The notes: generated by a model from the letters alone, not told the origin. A stretch of DNA of 19,897 bases from Prevotella sp. CAG:755 (GCA_000431275.1 HF989186.1:3842-23738); one strand, 5' to 3'; positions 5,963 to 14,035 are shown, counted from the stretch's first letter. A program made the numbers and translations.

Positions 5963-7642
5963 TTATTTGCGTTTCAGAATATGCCGGGCCACCTCCAATG
6001 CTTCATTGATGCTCGCACAGATGTGGTCGCGCCCCAGCAGGGAGTCGAATCCGGCATGTTCGAGCACCTCGCGCACGGCCGGCTCCACGCCTGAAAGCAC
6101 GATGTGCGTCCCCTCCCGGTGGTTCATTGTGCAGAGGTTCTTCAAATTGTGCAGGCCAGTCGAGTCGATGAACGGGACGCGCCTCATGCGGATGATGCGC
6201 ACTTTCGGGCGGTCGGCCATCGTCGCCATGACATCCTCAAACTTGTTGGCGATGCCGAAGAAGTACGGGCCGTTGATTTCGTAGACCTCGACGCCCGACG
6301 GGATGGGCAGGTGCTCCTCGTGCGTCTCGACATCGCTTTCCTCGTTCGGGTCGATCTCCTCGGTGATGACCGAGACGCGCGTCGTCTCGGCCATGCGGCG
6401 CATGAAGAGCAGGCAGGCGATGACGAGGCCCACCTCGATGGCGATTGTCAAGTCAAAGAGCACCGTGAGCAGAAAGGTGATGAGCAGCACGGCCACATCG
6501 CTCTTCGGGTTGGCCAGCAGTTCGCGGAACGTGCGCCAGCCGCTCATATTGTACGACACGACGACAAGCACGCCAGCCAGGCAGGCCATCGGGATGTATT
6601 GCGCCAGCGGCATGAAGACAAGGAAGATAAGCAGCAGGACCGCAGCGTGGACGATGCCGGCCACAGGAGTCCGACCGCCGTTATTGATATTCGTCATTGT
6701 TCTTGCTATCGCCCCGGTCGCGGGAATACCTCCGAAAAGCGGCGAACAGAGGTTCGCTATGCCCTGTCCGATGAGTTCTTGGTTCGAATCGTGGCGACGA
6801 CCCGTCACGCCGTCGGCCACGGTGGCCGAAAGCAACGACTCGATGGCGCCGAGCACGGCGATGGTAAGGGCGGGCTGTACGAGCTGCTTCACGCCTTCCC
6901 ATGTCAACACGGGCACGGCAGCCGACGGCAGTTCGGCCCGTATGCTGAAACGGTCGCCGATAGTCTCGATGCTCTCTACCCCGGCATAAGTGCGCAGCAG
7001 GTAGGCAGCCACGGTCATCACCACTATGGCCACCAGCGAGCCGGGCACTTTGCGCGAGAGGCGCGGCGTCAGCGCGATGGCCACCACGCTGAGCACACCG
7101 ACGGCCGTCGACCACGGGTCGACAGTCGGCAGGGCCTGCACGTAGGTTGCCCATTTAGCCACGAAGTCTGCCGGAACAGGGCCGGTCGTCAGACCGAGCA
7201 GATCTTTCACCTGCGTGGTGAAAATGGTGACCGCAATGCCGCTCGTGAAGCCCACGACGATGGGATAAGGAATGTACTTGATAATCGTGCCGAGACGGAA
7301 GACACCAAGAAGCACAAGGAACGCGCCCGCCATCAGCGTAGCCACCGTCAGTCCGCCCATGCCGTACTGTTGGACGATACCGTAGACAATCACGATGAAC
7401 GCGCCCGTAGGGCCGCCGATCTGTACACTGCTACCGCCGAACGCCGACACGAGAAACCCGGCCACGATGGCTGTCACGATGCCCGTTTCGGGCGAAACGC
7501 CCGACGCTATGCCGAACGCAATGGCCAAGGGGAGCGCCACGATGCCCACGATGAGGCCCGCCATCACATCGGCCGCCAGCGTCTTGCGGTCGTAGTGGCG
7601 GAGGTCGCTCCACAGTTGTGGTTTGAATAAAAAGCCTTTCAT
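5963..7642 (-). CDS. SulP (SLC26-type) anion transporter with STAS domain
   Basis: This inner-membrane protein has 559 aa from ATG 7642 (MKGFLFKPQLW). An upstream ATG at 7651 is possible but would leave a leader of about 5 nt. About 10-14 hydrophobic segments fill residues 25-417, including the SulP signature regions AGLIVGIVALPLAIAFGIA and GGIPATGAIARTMTNI. A C-terminal STAS domain (about 450-555) carries FIDSTGLHNL near 492-500, with the Ser often involved in regulation of this fold. Family substrates are sulfate, bicarbonate or dicarboxylates. The sequence alone does not decide; no sulfate-assimilation gene is nearby and no carbonic anhydrase is fused. The acidic linker before the STAS domain (EEIDPNEESDVETHEEH) is notable. 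It is first in a two-gene unit with the secreted peptidase; the functional link is unclear. Confidence 0.92.
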   Translation of the reverse strand: MKGFLFKPQLWSDLRHYDRKTLAADVMAGLIVGIVALPLAIAFGIASGVSPETGIVTAIVAGFLVSAFGGSSVQIGGPTGAFIVIVYGIVQQYGMGGLTVATLMAGAFLVLLGVFRLGTIIKYIPYPIVVGFTSGIAVTIFTTQVKDLLGLTTGPVPADFVAKWATYVQALPTVDPWSTAVGVLSVVAIALTPRLSRKVPGSLVAIVVMTVAAYLLRTYAGVESIETIGDRFSIRAELPSAAVPVLTWEGVKQLVQPALTIAVLGAIESLLSATVADGVTGRRHDSNQELIGQGIANLCSPLFGGIPATGAIARTMTNINNGGRTPVAGIVHAAVLLLIFLVFMPLAQYIPMACLAGVLVVVSYNMSGWRTFRELLANPKSDVAVLLITFLLTVLFDLTIAIEVGLVIACLLFMRRMAETTRVSVITEEIDPNEESDVETHEEHLPIPSGVEVYEINGPYFFGIANKFEDVMATMADRPKVRIIRMRRVPFIDSTGLHNLKNLCTMNHREGTHIVLSGVEPAVREVLEHAGFDSLLGRDHICASINEALEVARHILKRK

Positions 7643-7661
7643 TTTTAGCATATAGAGTGCG

Positions 7662-7692
7662 CAAATTTACAACTATTTAGACTTTCAGCCAA
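7662..7692 (-). promoter_or_regulatory. Consensus Bacteroidetes promoter for SulP-peptidase operon
   Basis: On the minus strand, TTG at 7692-7690 is followed after 20 bp by TAAATTTG (7669-7662), matching the -33/-7 pattern. Transcription would begin near 7656, a few bases before ATG 7651 and about 14 nt before ATG 7642, which favours the latter start. Confidence 0.7.
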
Positions 7693-7762
7693 GCCACCGC
7701 GACAGGAATTGCCCCATAGCCTGCCGTCATCACGGGCTGACGAGGCGGAGAAAACGGGACGG

Positions 7763-7825
7763 CTGACAGGAAATCCTAAGTAACTGACAGGATTTTCAGT
7801 CGCAGTGACAGGATTCAAGGAGCGG
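7763..7825 (+). repeat. 21-bp-period intergenic repeat block 3
   Basis: CTGACAGG, CTGACAGGATTT and GTGACAGGATT cores begin at 7763, 7784 and 7805, exactly 21 bp apart. A lone CTGACG at 7737 precedes them. The orientation is plus. This block lies between divergent genes, so the family is not restricted to gene ends. Confidence 0.8.
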
Positions 7826-7977
7826 CGTCCGCAGCGCCCTGGCTCTGGTTCCGCTGCGGTCAGCCGGGCAGGCGGGGCTCCCGACTCGGCGGGAAAAACC
7901 GCGGACCGGGCGAAAGACGTCCACGCCACTGCCGAAGAAGTCTATTCCACAGCGCGAAATCAGATAAGTCACGACAC

Positions 7978-8040
7978 GAAACAGATTTTCGCAGCCGGAC
8001 GGGATTTTTCAGCTGGCTGCGGTCAAAATCTGACCGGCCG
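7978..8040 (+). repeat. Decayed copy of the 21-bp intergenic repeat (block 4)
   Basis: ACAGATTTTC (7981-7990), GACGGGATTTTTC (7998-8010) and CTGACCGG (8030-8037) resemble the repeat core, but the spacing is irregular. The minus strand encodes the same kind of heptads ([14 protein letters not shown]). CGGTCA (8020-8025) pairs with TGACCG (8031-8036). I consider it a degenerate member. Confidence 0.45.
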
Positions 8041-8086
8041 ACGGGCACGACTGTCCCTCGCCCGGCCTTCCGCGTGCGGCGGAAGG

Positions 8087-8117
8087 TTGCGGCTCTCAGG
8101 AGAAATGCTTACCTTTG
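8087..8117 (+). promoter_or_regulatory. Consensus Bacteroidetes promoter of the biotin operon
   Basis: TTG (8087-8089) is followed by a 20-bp spacer and TACCTTTG (8110-8117), an excellent match to the -33/-7 pattern. The predicted start point is near 8123. That places a leader of about 465 nt before bioB and only about 14 nt before the small ORF at 8137. Confidence 0.75.
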
Positions 8118-8136
8118 TCCGTCGAACAAGAGAAAG

Positions 8137-8589
8137 ATGCGCCGTCCTGTATCCATCCATCAGCCTACTTTCCGCTTCCGCCGGTGGAGCCGCAAGCCCT
8201 ACGCCGTCTTTTGCAGCCTCGGCCGCCACATCACGATTGGCCATGTCTGCAAGAGCATTGCCGACGCGTCGCTGCGCAAGACGCCCATGGGCGTGGCCGC
8301 GGTCAGGGCTGCCGGACAGCATCCCACACTGGGGCCAGACAGCCTCACGGAACCGCCGCCCGACCCGCCCGACGGCCCGACAGCCGCACAAACCGTCCTC
8401 ACAAGACAGACGGGACACTGCCTGGCACTGCTTGCCGCCGCGCCAGCCCACCCTGCATCCGGTTGTGTCCGCACCCGGAAAGCCAGCGTCGTGCACAGCG
8501 CCGCACCCCATACTCTGCATCTACTTACGAAAGGACGGAACGCCCCCGACAGGCCGCGTTCCGCCCTTTTGTCATATCTTCATACTACC
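8137..8589 (+). CDS. Putative leader ORF of the biotin operon, open in frame into bioB
   Basis: ATG 8137 follows AGAGAAAG and a predicted transcription start near 8123. The first ~50 codons encode an Arg/aromatic-rich peptide whose core is [20 protein letters not shown], then [17 protein letters not shown]. Third codon positions there are mostly G or C, as in real genes of this window. I recall short Bacteroidetes ORFs with a similar W-S-R-K-x-Y-A-x-F-x-S-L core ahead of cofactor or transport genes, but cannot verify this. After about codon 60 the sequence becomes Pro/Ala-rich with little sign of a folded domain. No stop codon separates it from bioB (151 codons), and its frame passes through the terminator hairpin at 8530-8570. 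It may be a leader peptide, a small protein, or rarely an N-terminal extension of BioB. Confidence 0.5.
8530..8570 (+). terminator. Intrinsic terminator/attenuator hairpin just upstream of bioB
   Basis: AAAGGACGGAACGC (8530-8543) pairs with GCGTTCCGCCCTTT (8556-8569), 13 of 14 positions, around a 12-nt loop. TTTT (8567-8570) closes the structure. It lies after the predicted promoter and 19 nt before the bioB ATG, so it would stop most transcripts before the operon unless relieved. This placement indicates attenuation control; the ligand or signal is not evident. Confidence 0.7.
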
Positions 8590-9546
8590 ATGATTGAATC
8601 ACTCAAAACCGACGTGCTCGCCGGGCGCGCTCTCCGTATGGACGAAGTGCAGCGCCTGGCAGACGAAGCACCCCTCGACGCCCTTGTCGAGGCCGCACAC
8701 GAAATCACCGTCCGGCTGGCGCCACGACGCTTCGACCTTTGCTCCATCATCAATGCCAAATCGGGCCGCTGTCCGGAGGACTGCAAGTGGTGCGCCCAGT
8801 CATCCCGCTACCACACGGGGGCTGCCGAATATGCCCTCGTCCCGGCCGAAGAATGCCTGCTCCATGCCCGGCAGAACGAGGAACAGGGCGTCGGGCGCTT
8901 CTCGCTCGTCACGAGCGGCCGGCGCCCCACCGACCGCGAAGTCGACGCCCTCTGCGACCGCGTGCGCCACCTCCGGCGCCACAGCCGCATCGGTCTGTGC
9001 GCCTCGCTTGGCCTCCTCAGTGAAGACCAGCTGCGCCGCCTCGCCGAAGCTGGCGTCTCGCGCTACCACTGTAACCTCGAAACCGCCCCGTCGTTCTTCC
9101 CCTCGCTCTGCTCGACCCACACACAGGCTCAAAAGACGGCCACGCTCGAAGCCGCACGGCGAGTGGGCATGGACATCTGCTCGGGCGGCATCATCGGCAT
9201 GGGCGAGAGCCGCGCCCAACGCGTCGAGTTCGCCTTTTCCCTACGCCGTCTCAACGTGCAGTCTATACCCCTGAACCTGCTGCAACCCATTCCCGGCACA
9301 CCGCTCGCCGCGACACCGCCTCTCCCCGCCGACGAGGTGGTACGCACCGTAGCGCTCTTCCGCTTTGTCCACCCGACAGCCTACCTGCGCTTTGCCGGCG
9401 GACGTTCGCAACTGGACGAAGCCACGATCGGCAGGGCGCTCCACGCGGGCATCAATGCGGCCATCGTCGGCGACCTGCTGACCACACTCGGTTCCAAAGT
9501 GGCCGAAGACAAAGAACGAGTAACACGCGCCGGCTATGTTCTGTGA
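8590..9546 (+). CDS. bioB: Biotin synthase (radical SAM)
   Basis: This 318-aa protein starts at ATG 8590, the point where family similarity begins ([20 protein letters not shown]). The radical-SAM cluster motif CPEDCKWC gives Cys61, Cys65 and Cys68, followed by AQSSRYHTG. It inserts sulfur into dethiobiotin. For the auxiliary cluster of E. coli BioB (Cys97, Cys128, Cys188, Arg260), the last three appear as Cys137 (GLCASLG), Cys197 ([12 protein letters not shown]) and Arg272 (FAGGR). The first position is Ser105 (RFSLVTSG). Extra cysteines occur at 51, 161 (YHCNLET) and 174. This suggests a different auxiliary Fe-S cluster, perhaps of the type reported for anaerobes; that is inference. It is the first enzyme gene of the operon and its end overlaps bioA by 11 bp. 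Confidence 0.96.
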   Translation: MIESLKTDVLAGRALRMDEVQRLADEAPLDALVEAAHEITVRLAPRRFDLCSIINAKSGRCPEDCKWCAQSSRYHTGAAEYALVPAEECLLHARQNEEQGVGRFSLVTSGRRPTDREVDALCDRVRHLRRHSRIGLCASLGLLSEDQLRRLAEAGVSRYHCNLETAPSFFPSLCSTHTQAQKTATLEAARRVGMDICSGGIIGMGESRAQRVEFAFSLRRLNVQSIPLNLLQPIPGTPLAATPPLPADEVVRTVALFRFVHPTAYLRFAGGRSQLDEATIGRALHAGINAAIVGDLLTTLGSKVAEDKERVTRAGYVL

Positions 9547-10828
9547 GGATTTACTGACAGACCGCTTCGACCGCGAGCACCTCTGGCACCCCTACACAGA
9601 GACGCTCCACCCGCTTCCGACGTACAAGGTGAAAAGCGCCTCGGGTTGCCGCATCACCCTGGCCGACGGGACGGAACTCATTGAGGGCATGTCGTCGTGG
9701 TGGTGTGCCCTGCACGGCTACAACCATCCCGTCCTCAACCGCGCCGTCCAGACACAGCTGAAAAGCATGGCCCACGTGATGTTCGGCGGACTGACGCACG
9801 AGCCCGCCGTCACTTTGGGCAAACTGCTGCTTAGCATTGCGCCGCCGTCGATGAGCAAGATCTTTTATGCCGACAGCGGCTCCGTGGCGGTCGAAGTCGC
9901 TCTGAAAATGGCCGTACAATACCAAGCGGCACTCGGTCACGGCCGACGCACGAACTTCGTCACCATCCGCTCGGGCTACCACGGCGACACGTGGAACGCC
10001 ATGTCCGTCTGTGACCCCGTCACAGGCATGCATACGCTCTTCGGGCCTGCCTTGCCGGTGCGCCACTTCGTTCCGGCACCGCAAAGCCGTTTCGGCAGCG
10101 ATTGGGACCCGCACGACATCGACGCCCTCCGTCAGACCGTTGAGAAACACGCCGACGAGCTGGCCGCCCTCATTCTCGAACCCATCGTGCAGGGCGCCGG
10201 CGGCATGCGGTTCTACCATCCGCAATACCTTAGGGAGGCTGCCGCGCTCTGCCGCAGCCACGGCCTATTGCTCATCTTTGACGAAATCGCCACCGGCTTC
10301 GGGCGTACGGGCCGTCTCTTCGCCTGGGAACACGCCGGCGTCGAACCGGACATCATGTGTATCGGCAAGGCACTCACCGGGGGCTATATGACCTTTTCGG
10401 CCGTACTGGCCAGTGACCGCGTGGCCGACACCATCTCTTCTGCCGCCCCCTATGTTTTCATGCATGGCCCGACCTTTATGGGCAACCCGCTGGCCTGCGC
10501 CGTCGCCCGGGCATCGACCGAACTCTTGCTGGCTTCCCCGTGGCAGGAACGCGTCAGCCGTATCGAAGCCCAGCTCAGGCGCGAACTCGAACCGGCCCGG
10601 GAGTGGTCCCAAGTGGCCGACGTGCGCGTCCTGGGAGCCATCGGCGTGGTCGAGATGCAGCGTCCCGTCAACATGGCACGGATGCAAAAGCGTTTCGTAG
10701 AGGAGGGCATCTGGCTCCGGCCCTTCGGGAAATTAGTGTACTGCATGCCGCCCTTCATCATCACACCGGACGAACTCACCCGGCTGACGACAGGCATGTT
10801 GAACGTAATTAGAGAAACCACGGATTAA
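9536..10828 (+). CDS. bioA: Adenosylmethionine-8-amino-7-oxononanoate aminotransferase
   Basis: This 430-aa class III PLP aminotransferase converts KAPA to DAPA with SAM as amino donor. Visible family residues are WHPYTE (17-22), [15 protein letters not shown] (51-65), [12 protein letters not shown] (147-158, Tyr148 stacking on PLP), [11 protein letters not shown] (249-259, Asp249 to the pyridine N) and the Schiff-base lysine in [12 protein letters not shown] (Lys278). [13 protein letters not shown] near 310-325 is also characteristic. Length and motifs are complete. Its ATG lies inside the end of bioB (11-bp overlap), implying coupled translation, and its stop is one base from the bioF start. 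Confidence 0.97.
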   Translation: MFCEDLLTDRFDREHLWHPYTETLHPLPTYKVKSASGCRITLADGTELIEGMSSWWCALHGYNHPVLNRAVQTQLKSMAHVMFGGLTHEPAVTLGKLLLSIAPPSMSKIFYADSGSVAVEVALKMAVQYQAALGHGRRTNFVTIRSGYHGDTWNAMSVCDPVTGMHTLFGPALPVRHFVPAPQSRFGSDWDPHDIDALRQTVEKHADELAALILEPIVQGAGGMRFYHPQYLREAAALCRSHGLLLIFDEIATGFGRTGRLFAWEHAGVEPDIMCIGKALTGGYMTFSAVLASDRVADTISSAAPYVFMHGPTFMGNPLACAVARASTELLLASPWQERVSRIEAQLRRELEPAREWSQVADVRVLGAIGVVEMQRPVNMARMQKRFVEEGIWLRPFGKLVYCMPPFIITPDELTRLTTGMLNVIRETTD

Positions 10829-10829
10829 G

Positions 10830-11996
10830 ATGGAAAAGAACATATATGCCCCTTATGCCGATGAGCTGCGCCGGCTCGACGCTACGGGCAGTCTGCGTGT
10901 CCTGCCGGACGGCGAACAAGAGGGGAAATGGATAACGGCCGGCGAATGCAGGATGCTGAACCTTTCGTCGAACGACTACCTCGGACTGGCCGAAGACACC
11001 GCCTTGCGCGACGAGTTCCTCAGCCAGACACCATCCGCGGCGATGCGCTTCTCCGCCTCGTCGTCACGGTTGCTCACGGGCAACTTTGCGGAACACCGGC
11101 GCCTTGAACAAGTGCTCGCCTCACTATATGGCGCCGAAGCGGCCTTAGTGTTCAGCAGCGGCTATCACATGAACGCGGGCATCCTGCCGGCCCTTGCGGA
11201 CCGCCGGACGCTCATCCTGGCCGACAAACTGGTGCACGCGAGCCTCATCGACGGCCTCCGGCTCTCAGCTGCCAAGTGCATGCGTTTCCGGCATCAGGAC
11301 TACGACCAGCTCCATGCCCTGATGACGCGCCACCACGCCGACTTCGACCGCACGATCATCGTGACCGAAAGCGTGTTCAGCATGGACGGCGACACCGCCC
11401 AGCTCACCCGTCTCGTCGACTTAAAGCTCCACTTTCCAGGCACGCTGCTCTACGTCGACGAGGCGCACGCCGTAGGTGTCCGCGGCCGGCGCGGGCTCGG
11501 TCTGGCAGAGGAGCAGGATTGCTTGGATGGCATCGACATCCTCTGCGGGACGTTCGGGAAAGCTTTGGCGTCGGTCGGGGCATTCGCTGTGTGCCGCCGG
11601 GTCATCCGTGACTACCTTGTCAACAAGATGCGCACCCTGATCTTCACCACGGCCCTGCCTCCCGTCAACATGGCTTGGACACGCTTTGTCGTCGAACGGC
11701 TCCCTGACTTTTCCGACCAGCGCGAACGGCTTTCTGCCTTGTCGGCCCGGCTGCGCGAGTCGTTCCGGCAACATGGCCTGCCCATGCCTTCGGAAAGCCA
11801 CATCGTCCCGCTGATTGTCGGCGGAAGCACTGACGCCGTCCGGACAGCCGTCCGGATGCAGCGCCTCGGTTTCTACGTCCTGCCCATCCGGCCGCCCACG
11901 GTACCCGAAGGAACGTCGCGCCTGCGTTTCTCCCTGACCGCCGCACTCGACGCGGCGGACATCGACCGTCTCACCGCCCAACTGTTCACCTCATGA
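10830..11996 (+). CDS. bioF: 8-amino-7-oxononanoate synthase (KAPA synthase)
   Basis: This 388-aa alpha-oxoamine synthase condenses pimeloyl-ACP with L-alanine. Motifs are LNLSSNDYLGLA (43-54), FSASSSRLLTGNFAEHRRLE (74-93), VFSMDGDTA (182-190), YVDEAHAVGVRGRRG (208-222, Asp210 and His213 at the cofactor) and the PLP lysine in CGTFGKALAS (Lys244). It differs slightly from the textbook G-S-R-L pattern by SSSRLL. The gene starts one base after the bioA stop, and its stop overlaps the bioG start in ATGA. Family relatives include KBL and serine palmitoyltransferase; the operon context settles BioF. Confidence 0.96.
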   Translation: MEKNIYAPYADELRRLDATGSLRVLPDGEQEGKWITAGECRMLNLSSNDYLGLAEDTALRDEFLSQTPSAAMRFSASSSRLLTGNFAEHRRLEQVLASLYGAEAALVFSSGYHMNAGILPALADRRTLILADKLVHASLIDGLRLSAAKCMRFRHQDYDQLHALMTRHHADFDRTIIVTESVFSMDGDTAQLTRLVDLKLHFPGTLLYVDEAHAVGVRGRRGLGLAEEQDCLDGIDILCGTFGKALASVGAFAVCRRVIRDYLVNKMRTLIFTTALPPVNMAWTRFVVERLPDFSDQRERLSALSARLRESFRQHGLPMPSESHIVPLIVGGSTDAVRTAVRMQRLGFYVLPIRPPTVPEGTSRLRFSLTAALDAADIDRLTAQLFTS

Positions 11997-12658
11997 AGCA
12001 AGTGTTCTTACGCCATGAGGGGCAGCCGCGTCTGCTCCTCTTCTTCGCCGGCTGGGGTGCCGAGGAGGCGCTCTTCGACCCGCCCACGATGCAGGGACAT
12101 GACTGCCTGCTCTGTTACGACTACCGTTCGGCCAGTTTTGACGCCTCACTCCTCGCCCCTTACGCCGGCATCCGCCTGTTGGCATGGTCGATGGGAGTGC
12201 GCGTTGCCGCCGACACGCTCGCCGGCCTCTCTCTTCCGTGGGAGCGGCGGTTGGCCGTGGGCGGCACGATGACGCCGGTCAACGACGAACGGGGAATTCC
12301 CGAAGCCACGTTCCGGGCCACACTCGCCGGGTTCAGCGGACAATCGATGCTGCGCTTCCGCCGACGGATGTGCGGCTCCTCCGCCGAGTCGGCCCGCATC
12401 GCCGCGTTGCCTCTTCACCGCAGGTTAGACGACCTGCGGGAGGAATTGGACGCCCTGTGGCGCCGTGTGGAGAAATCCCCAGCCCCGGCCTTCAACTGGG
12501 ATGCGGCACTCATCGGCACCTCAGACCGCATCTTTCCACCCGAAAACCTGCGACGGGCATGGGCCGGAGTGCCCCAGACCGAGCGCCCGACGGCCCACTA
12601 CGACCGGGCATTGTTTCACGAACTCCTGTCAGAGGAAACATTATGGACAAACGCTTGA
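11993..12658 (+). CDS. bioG: Pimeloyl-[ACP] methyl ester esterase, BioG type
   Basis: This 221-aa alpha/beta hydrolase of the BioG (formerly DUF452) family takes the place of BioH. It cleaves the methyl ester of pimeloyl-ACP to end the BioC-dependent synthesis cycle. The family-typical FFAGWG lies at residues 17-22, and the nucleophile elbow LLAWSMGV puts the catalytic serine at 66. The acid is probably Asp178 in GTSDRIFPP and the base His202 in TAHYDRALF, though His209 is possible. The gene overlaps bioF by 4 bp (ATGA) and bioC by 16 bp. The bioG-bioC pairing is a known arrangement and strongly supports both calls. Confidence 0.94.
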   Translation: MKQVFLRHEGQPRLLLFFAGWGAEEALFDPPTMQGHDCLLCYDYRSASFDASLLAPYAGIRLLAWSMGVRVAADTLAGLSLPWERRLAVGGTMTPVNDERGIPEATFRATLAGFSGQSMLRFRRRMCGSSAESARIAALPLHRRLDDLREELDALWRRVEKSPAPAFNWDAALIGTSDRIFPPENLRRAWAGVPQTERPTAHYDRALFHELLSEETLWTNA

Positions 12659-13401
12659 TTCAACAACGCTTCGCACGTGCCGTCGACACGTATGACACCC
12701 ACGCCACGGCCCAACGGCACATCGCGGGACGACTCTTTGCGCGGCTCGAGGCCGTGGCGCCTAGGGACGTCGGTCCGGCGCTCGAAGTGGGTTGCGGCCC
12801 GGGGATGTTCCCCCGCCTGTGGCTACCGCGGCTTCGGACGGACGGTGCAGTACTGAACGACATCTGCCCCGGAGTGGAACCCTGTCTGGCCGACCTGACG
12901 GGCGGCGATGTCCGTTTCGTCGCCGGCGATGCCGAGCGCATCCCCCTGCCCGGCGGACGCGGCCTCATCGCAGCCTGCGCGGTAGTGCAGTGGTTCGACG
13001 ACCCCGAAGGCTTCCTGCTCCGCTGCGCCGACCTGCTGCGGCCCGGCGGTCTGCTGGCCGTCAGCCTCTTCGGGCCGGACAACCTGTGCGAAGTGGCAGC
13101 GCTGACCGGCAGACGGCTCGACTACCCGACGATGGACGAGGTGCGGCAACAGTTGTCTGCCCGCTACACCCTGCACCACGCCGAGGAGGAACGCTTCCGC
13201 CTCAGCTTCGACACACCACACGACGTGCTTCGCCACCTGCGTCAGACCGGCGTCACCGGCACGGGCCGCACCACATGGACGCGCAGCCGGCTGGCCGACT
13301 TCGACGCCCGTTACCGCGCGGCCTACCCCTCGCCCGAGGGCGGCGTCACGCTCACCTATCACCCCATTTATATCATTGCAGAAAAAAATGAAAAGGAATA
13401 A
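12643..13401 (+). CDS. bioC: Malonyl-ACP O-methyltransferase
   Basis: This 252-aa SAM methyltransferase starts at ATG 12643 (MDKRLIQQRFARAVDTYDTH), which is the BioC N-terminus; the frame is open much further upstream, but that part lies inside bioG. Motif I is ALEVGCGPGMF (46-56), and the BioC-typical VQWFDDPEGFL is found near 120. The C-terminal half has the short helical insertion expected for ACP recognition. It methylates the free carboxyl of malonyl-ACP so that fatty-acid synthase can elongate it to pimeloyl-ACP methyl ester. The gene overlaps bioG by 16 bp and bioD by 14 bp. BioC and BioD are separate here; no BioC-BioD fusion as in some relatives. Confidence 0.95.
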   Translation: MDKRLIQQRFARAVDTYDTHATAQRHIAGRLFARLEAVAPRDVGPALEVGCGPGMFPRLWLPRLRTDGAVLNDICPGVEPCLADLTGGDVRFVAGDAERIPLPGGRGLIAACAVVQWFDDPEGFLLRCADLLRPGGLLAVSLFGPDNLCEVAALTGRRLDYPTMDEVRQQLSARYTLHHAEEERFRLSFDTPHDVLRHLRQTGVTGTGRTTWTRSRLADFDARYRAAYPSPEGGVTLTYHPIYIIAEKNEKE

Positions 13402-14035
13402 CGTATTCTTCGTCAGTGGCATCGACACGAACATCGGCAAGAGCTACGCCACGGGCTACCTGGCCCGGGAATGGAACGCCGAGGGACGCCGCACCATCAC
13501 CCAAAAACTTGTTCAGACCGGTAACGACAGCCTCTCGGAAGACATCGAGCTTCACCGCCGGTTGATGCGCACGGGACTCCTGCCGGAGGACAAGGAACAA
13601 CTGACGATGCCCGAGATATTCTCCTATCCCTGCTCGCCGCATCTGGCTGCCGAAATCGACCGGCGCCCCGTCGACTTCTGCAAAATCGAAACCGCCACAA
13701 AAGTGCTGGCCGGGCGCTACGACGCCGTGTTGCTCGAAGGGGCGGGCGGACTAATGGTGCCACTGACGCGCGAACTGCTGACAATCGATTACGTCGCCCG
13801 GATGGGCTACCCCGTCATACTGGTCACGTCGGGCCGCCTAGGAAGCATCAACCACACCCTGCTGAGCCTCGAAGCGATGGACACCCGCGGCATCCCGCTC
13901 CATACGCTGGCTTACAACCTCTACCCCCGTGAGGATGACGACCGCATCCGCCGCGACACGGAACAGTATCTCCGCCACGTCGTCGATACCCGCTACCCCG
14001 ACGCACGTTTTGTCACGATTCCCGAATTGGACTGA
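13388..14035 (+). CDS. bioD: Dethiobiotin synthetase
   Basis: This 215-aa P-loop enzyme is counted from ATG 13388; a TTG at 13376 is in frame but the family starts near MKRNNVFFVSG. The P-loop variant is SGIDTNIGKS (Lys18), the substrate lysine is Lys40 in QKLVQTGN, and the second nucleotide/DAPA element is LLEGAGGLMVPL (115-126). It closes the ureido ring of DAPA with CO2 and ATP. It is the last gene of the operon, overlapping bioC by 14 bp, followed by a palindromic terminator. P-loop G-I-D-T-N-I-G-K-S differs mildly from the usual G-T-D-T-x-V-G-K-T but keeps all required positions. Confidence 0.95.
   Translation: MKRNNVFFVSGIDTNIGKSYATGYLAREWNAEGRRTITQKLVQTGNDSLSEDIELHRRLMRTGLLPEDKEQLTMPEIFSYPCSPHLAAEIDRRPVDFCKIETATKVLAGRYDAVLLEGAGGLMVPLTRELLTIDYVARMGYPVILVTSGRLGSINHTLLSLEAMDTRGIPLHTLAYNLYPREDDDRIRRDTEQYLRHVVDTRYPDARFVTIPELD

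Larger units (their letters stand above)
7652..8136. other. Divergent intergenic region between SulP and biotin operons (485 bp)
   Basis: No protein gene is convincing here. The region holds the SulP promoter at its left end and the biotin-operon promoter at its right end. Between them lie a clean 21-bp-period repeat block (7763-7825), a decayed block (about 7978-8040) and an 8-bp hairpin, CCGCAGCG pairing with CGCTGCGG (about 7829-7858). A long plus-strand frame from 7805 has no homology I recognise and a poor composition. Confidence 0.6.

Noticed and set aside
6104..7630. 508-codon open frame on the plus strand opposite the SulP gene
   Set aside because: It is rich in His, Arg and Asp with no domain pattern, and lies antisense to a clear transporter gene; it is a by-product of high-GC third positions.
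7820..8000. Cobalamin or other known riboswitch upstream of the biotin leader
   Set aside because: GCCACTGCCGAAG resembles a fragment of a B12-type element, but the conserved box and surrounding helices are missing, and the region lies upstream of the predicted transcription start.
7805..8593. 262-codon plus-strand frame between the SulP and biotin operons
   Set aside because: It runs across repeat blocks and the promoter, in a different frame from the leader ORF, and contains no recognisable protein pattern.
12184..12642. Upstream extension of the bioC frame
   Set aside because: The extension lies within bioG, and BioC similarity begins exactly at ATG 12643.
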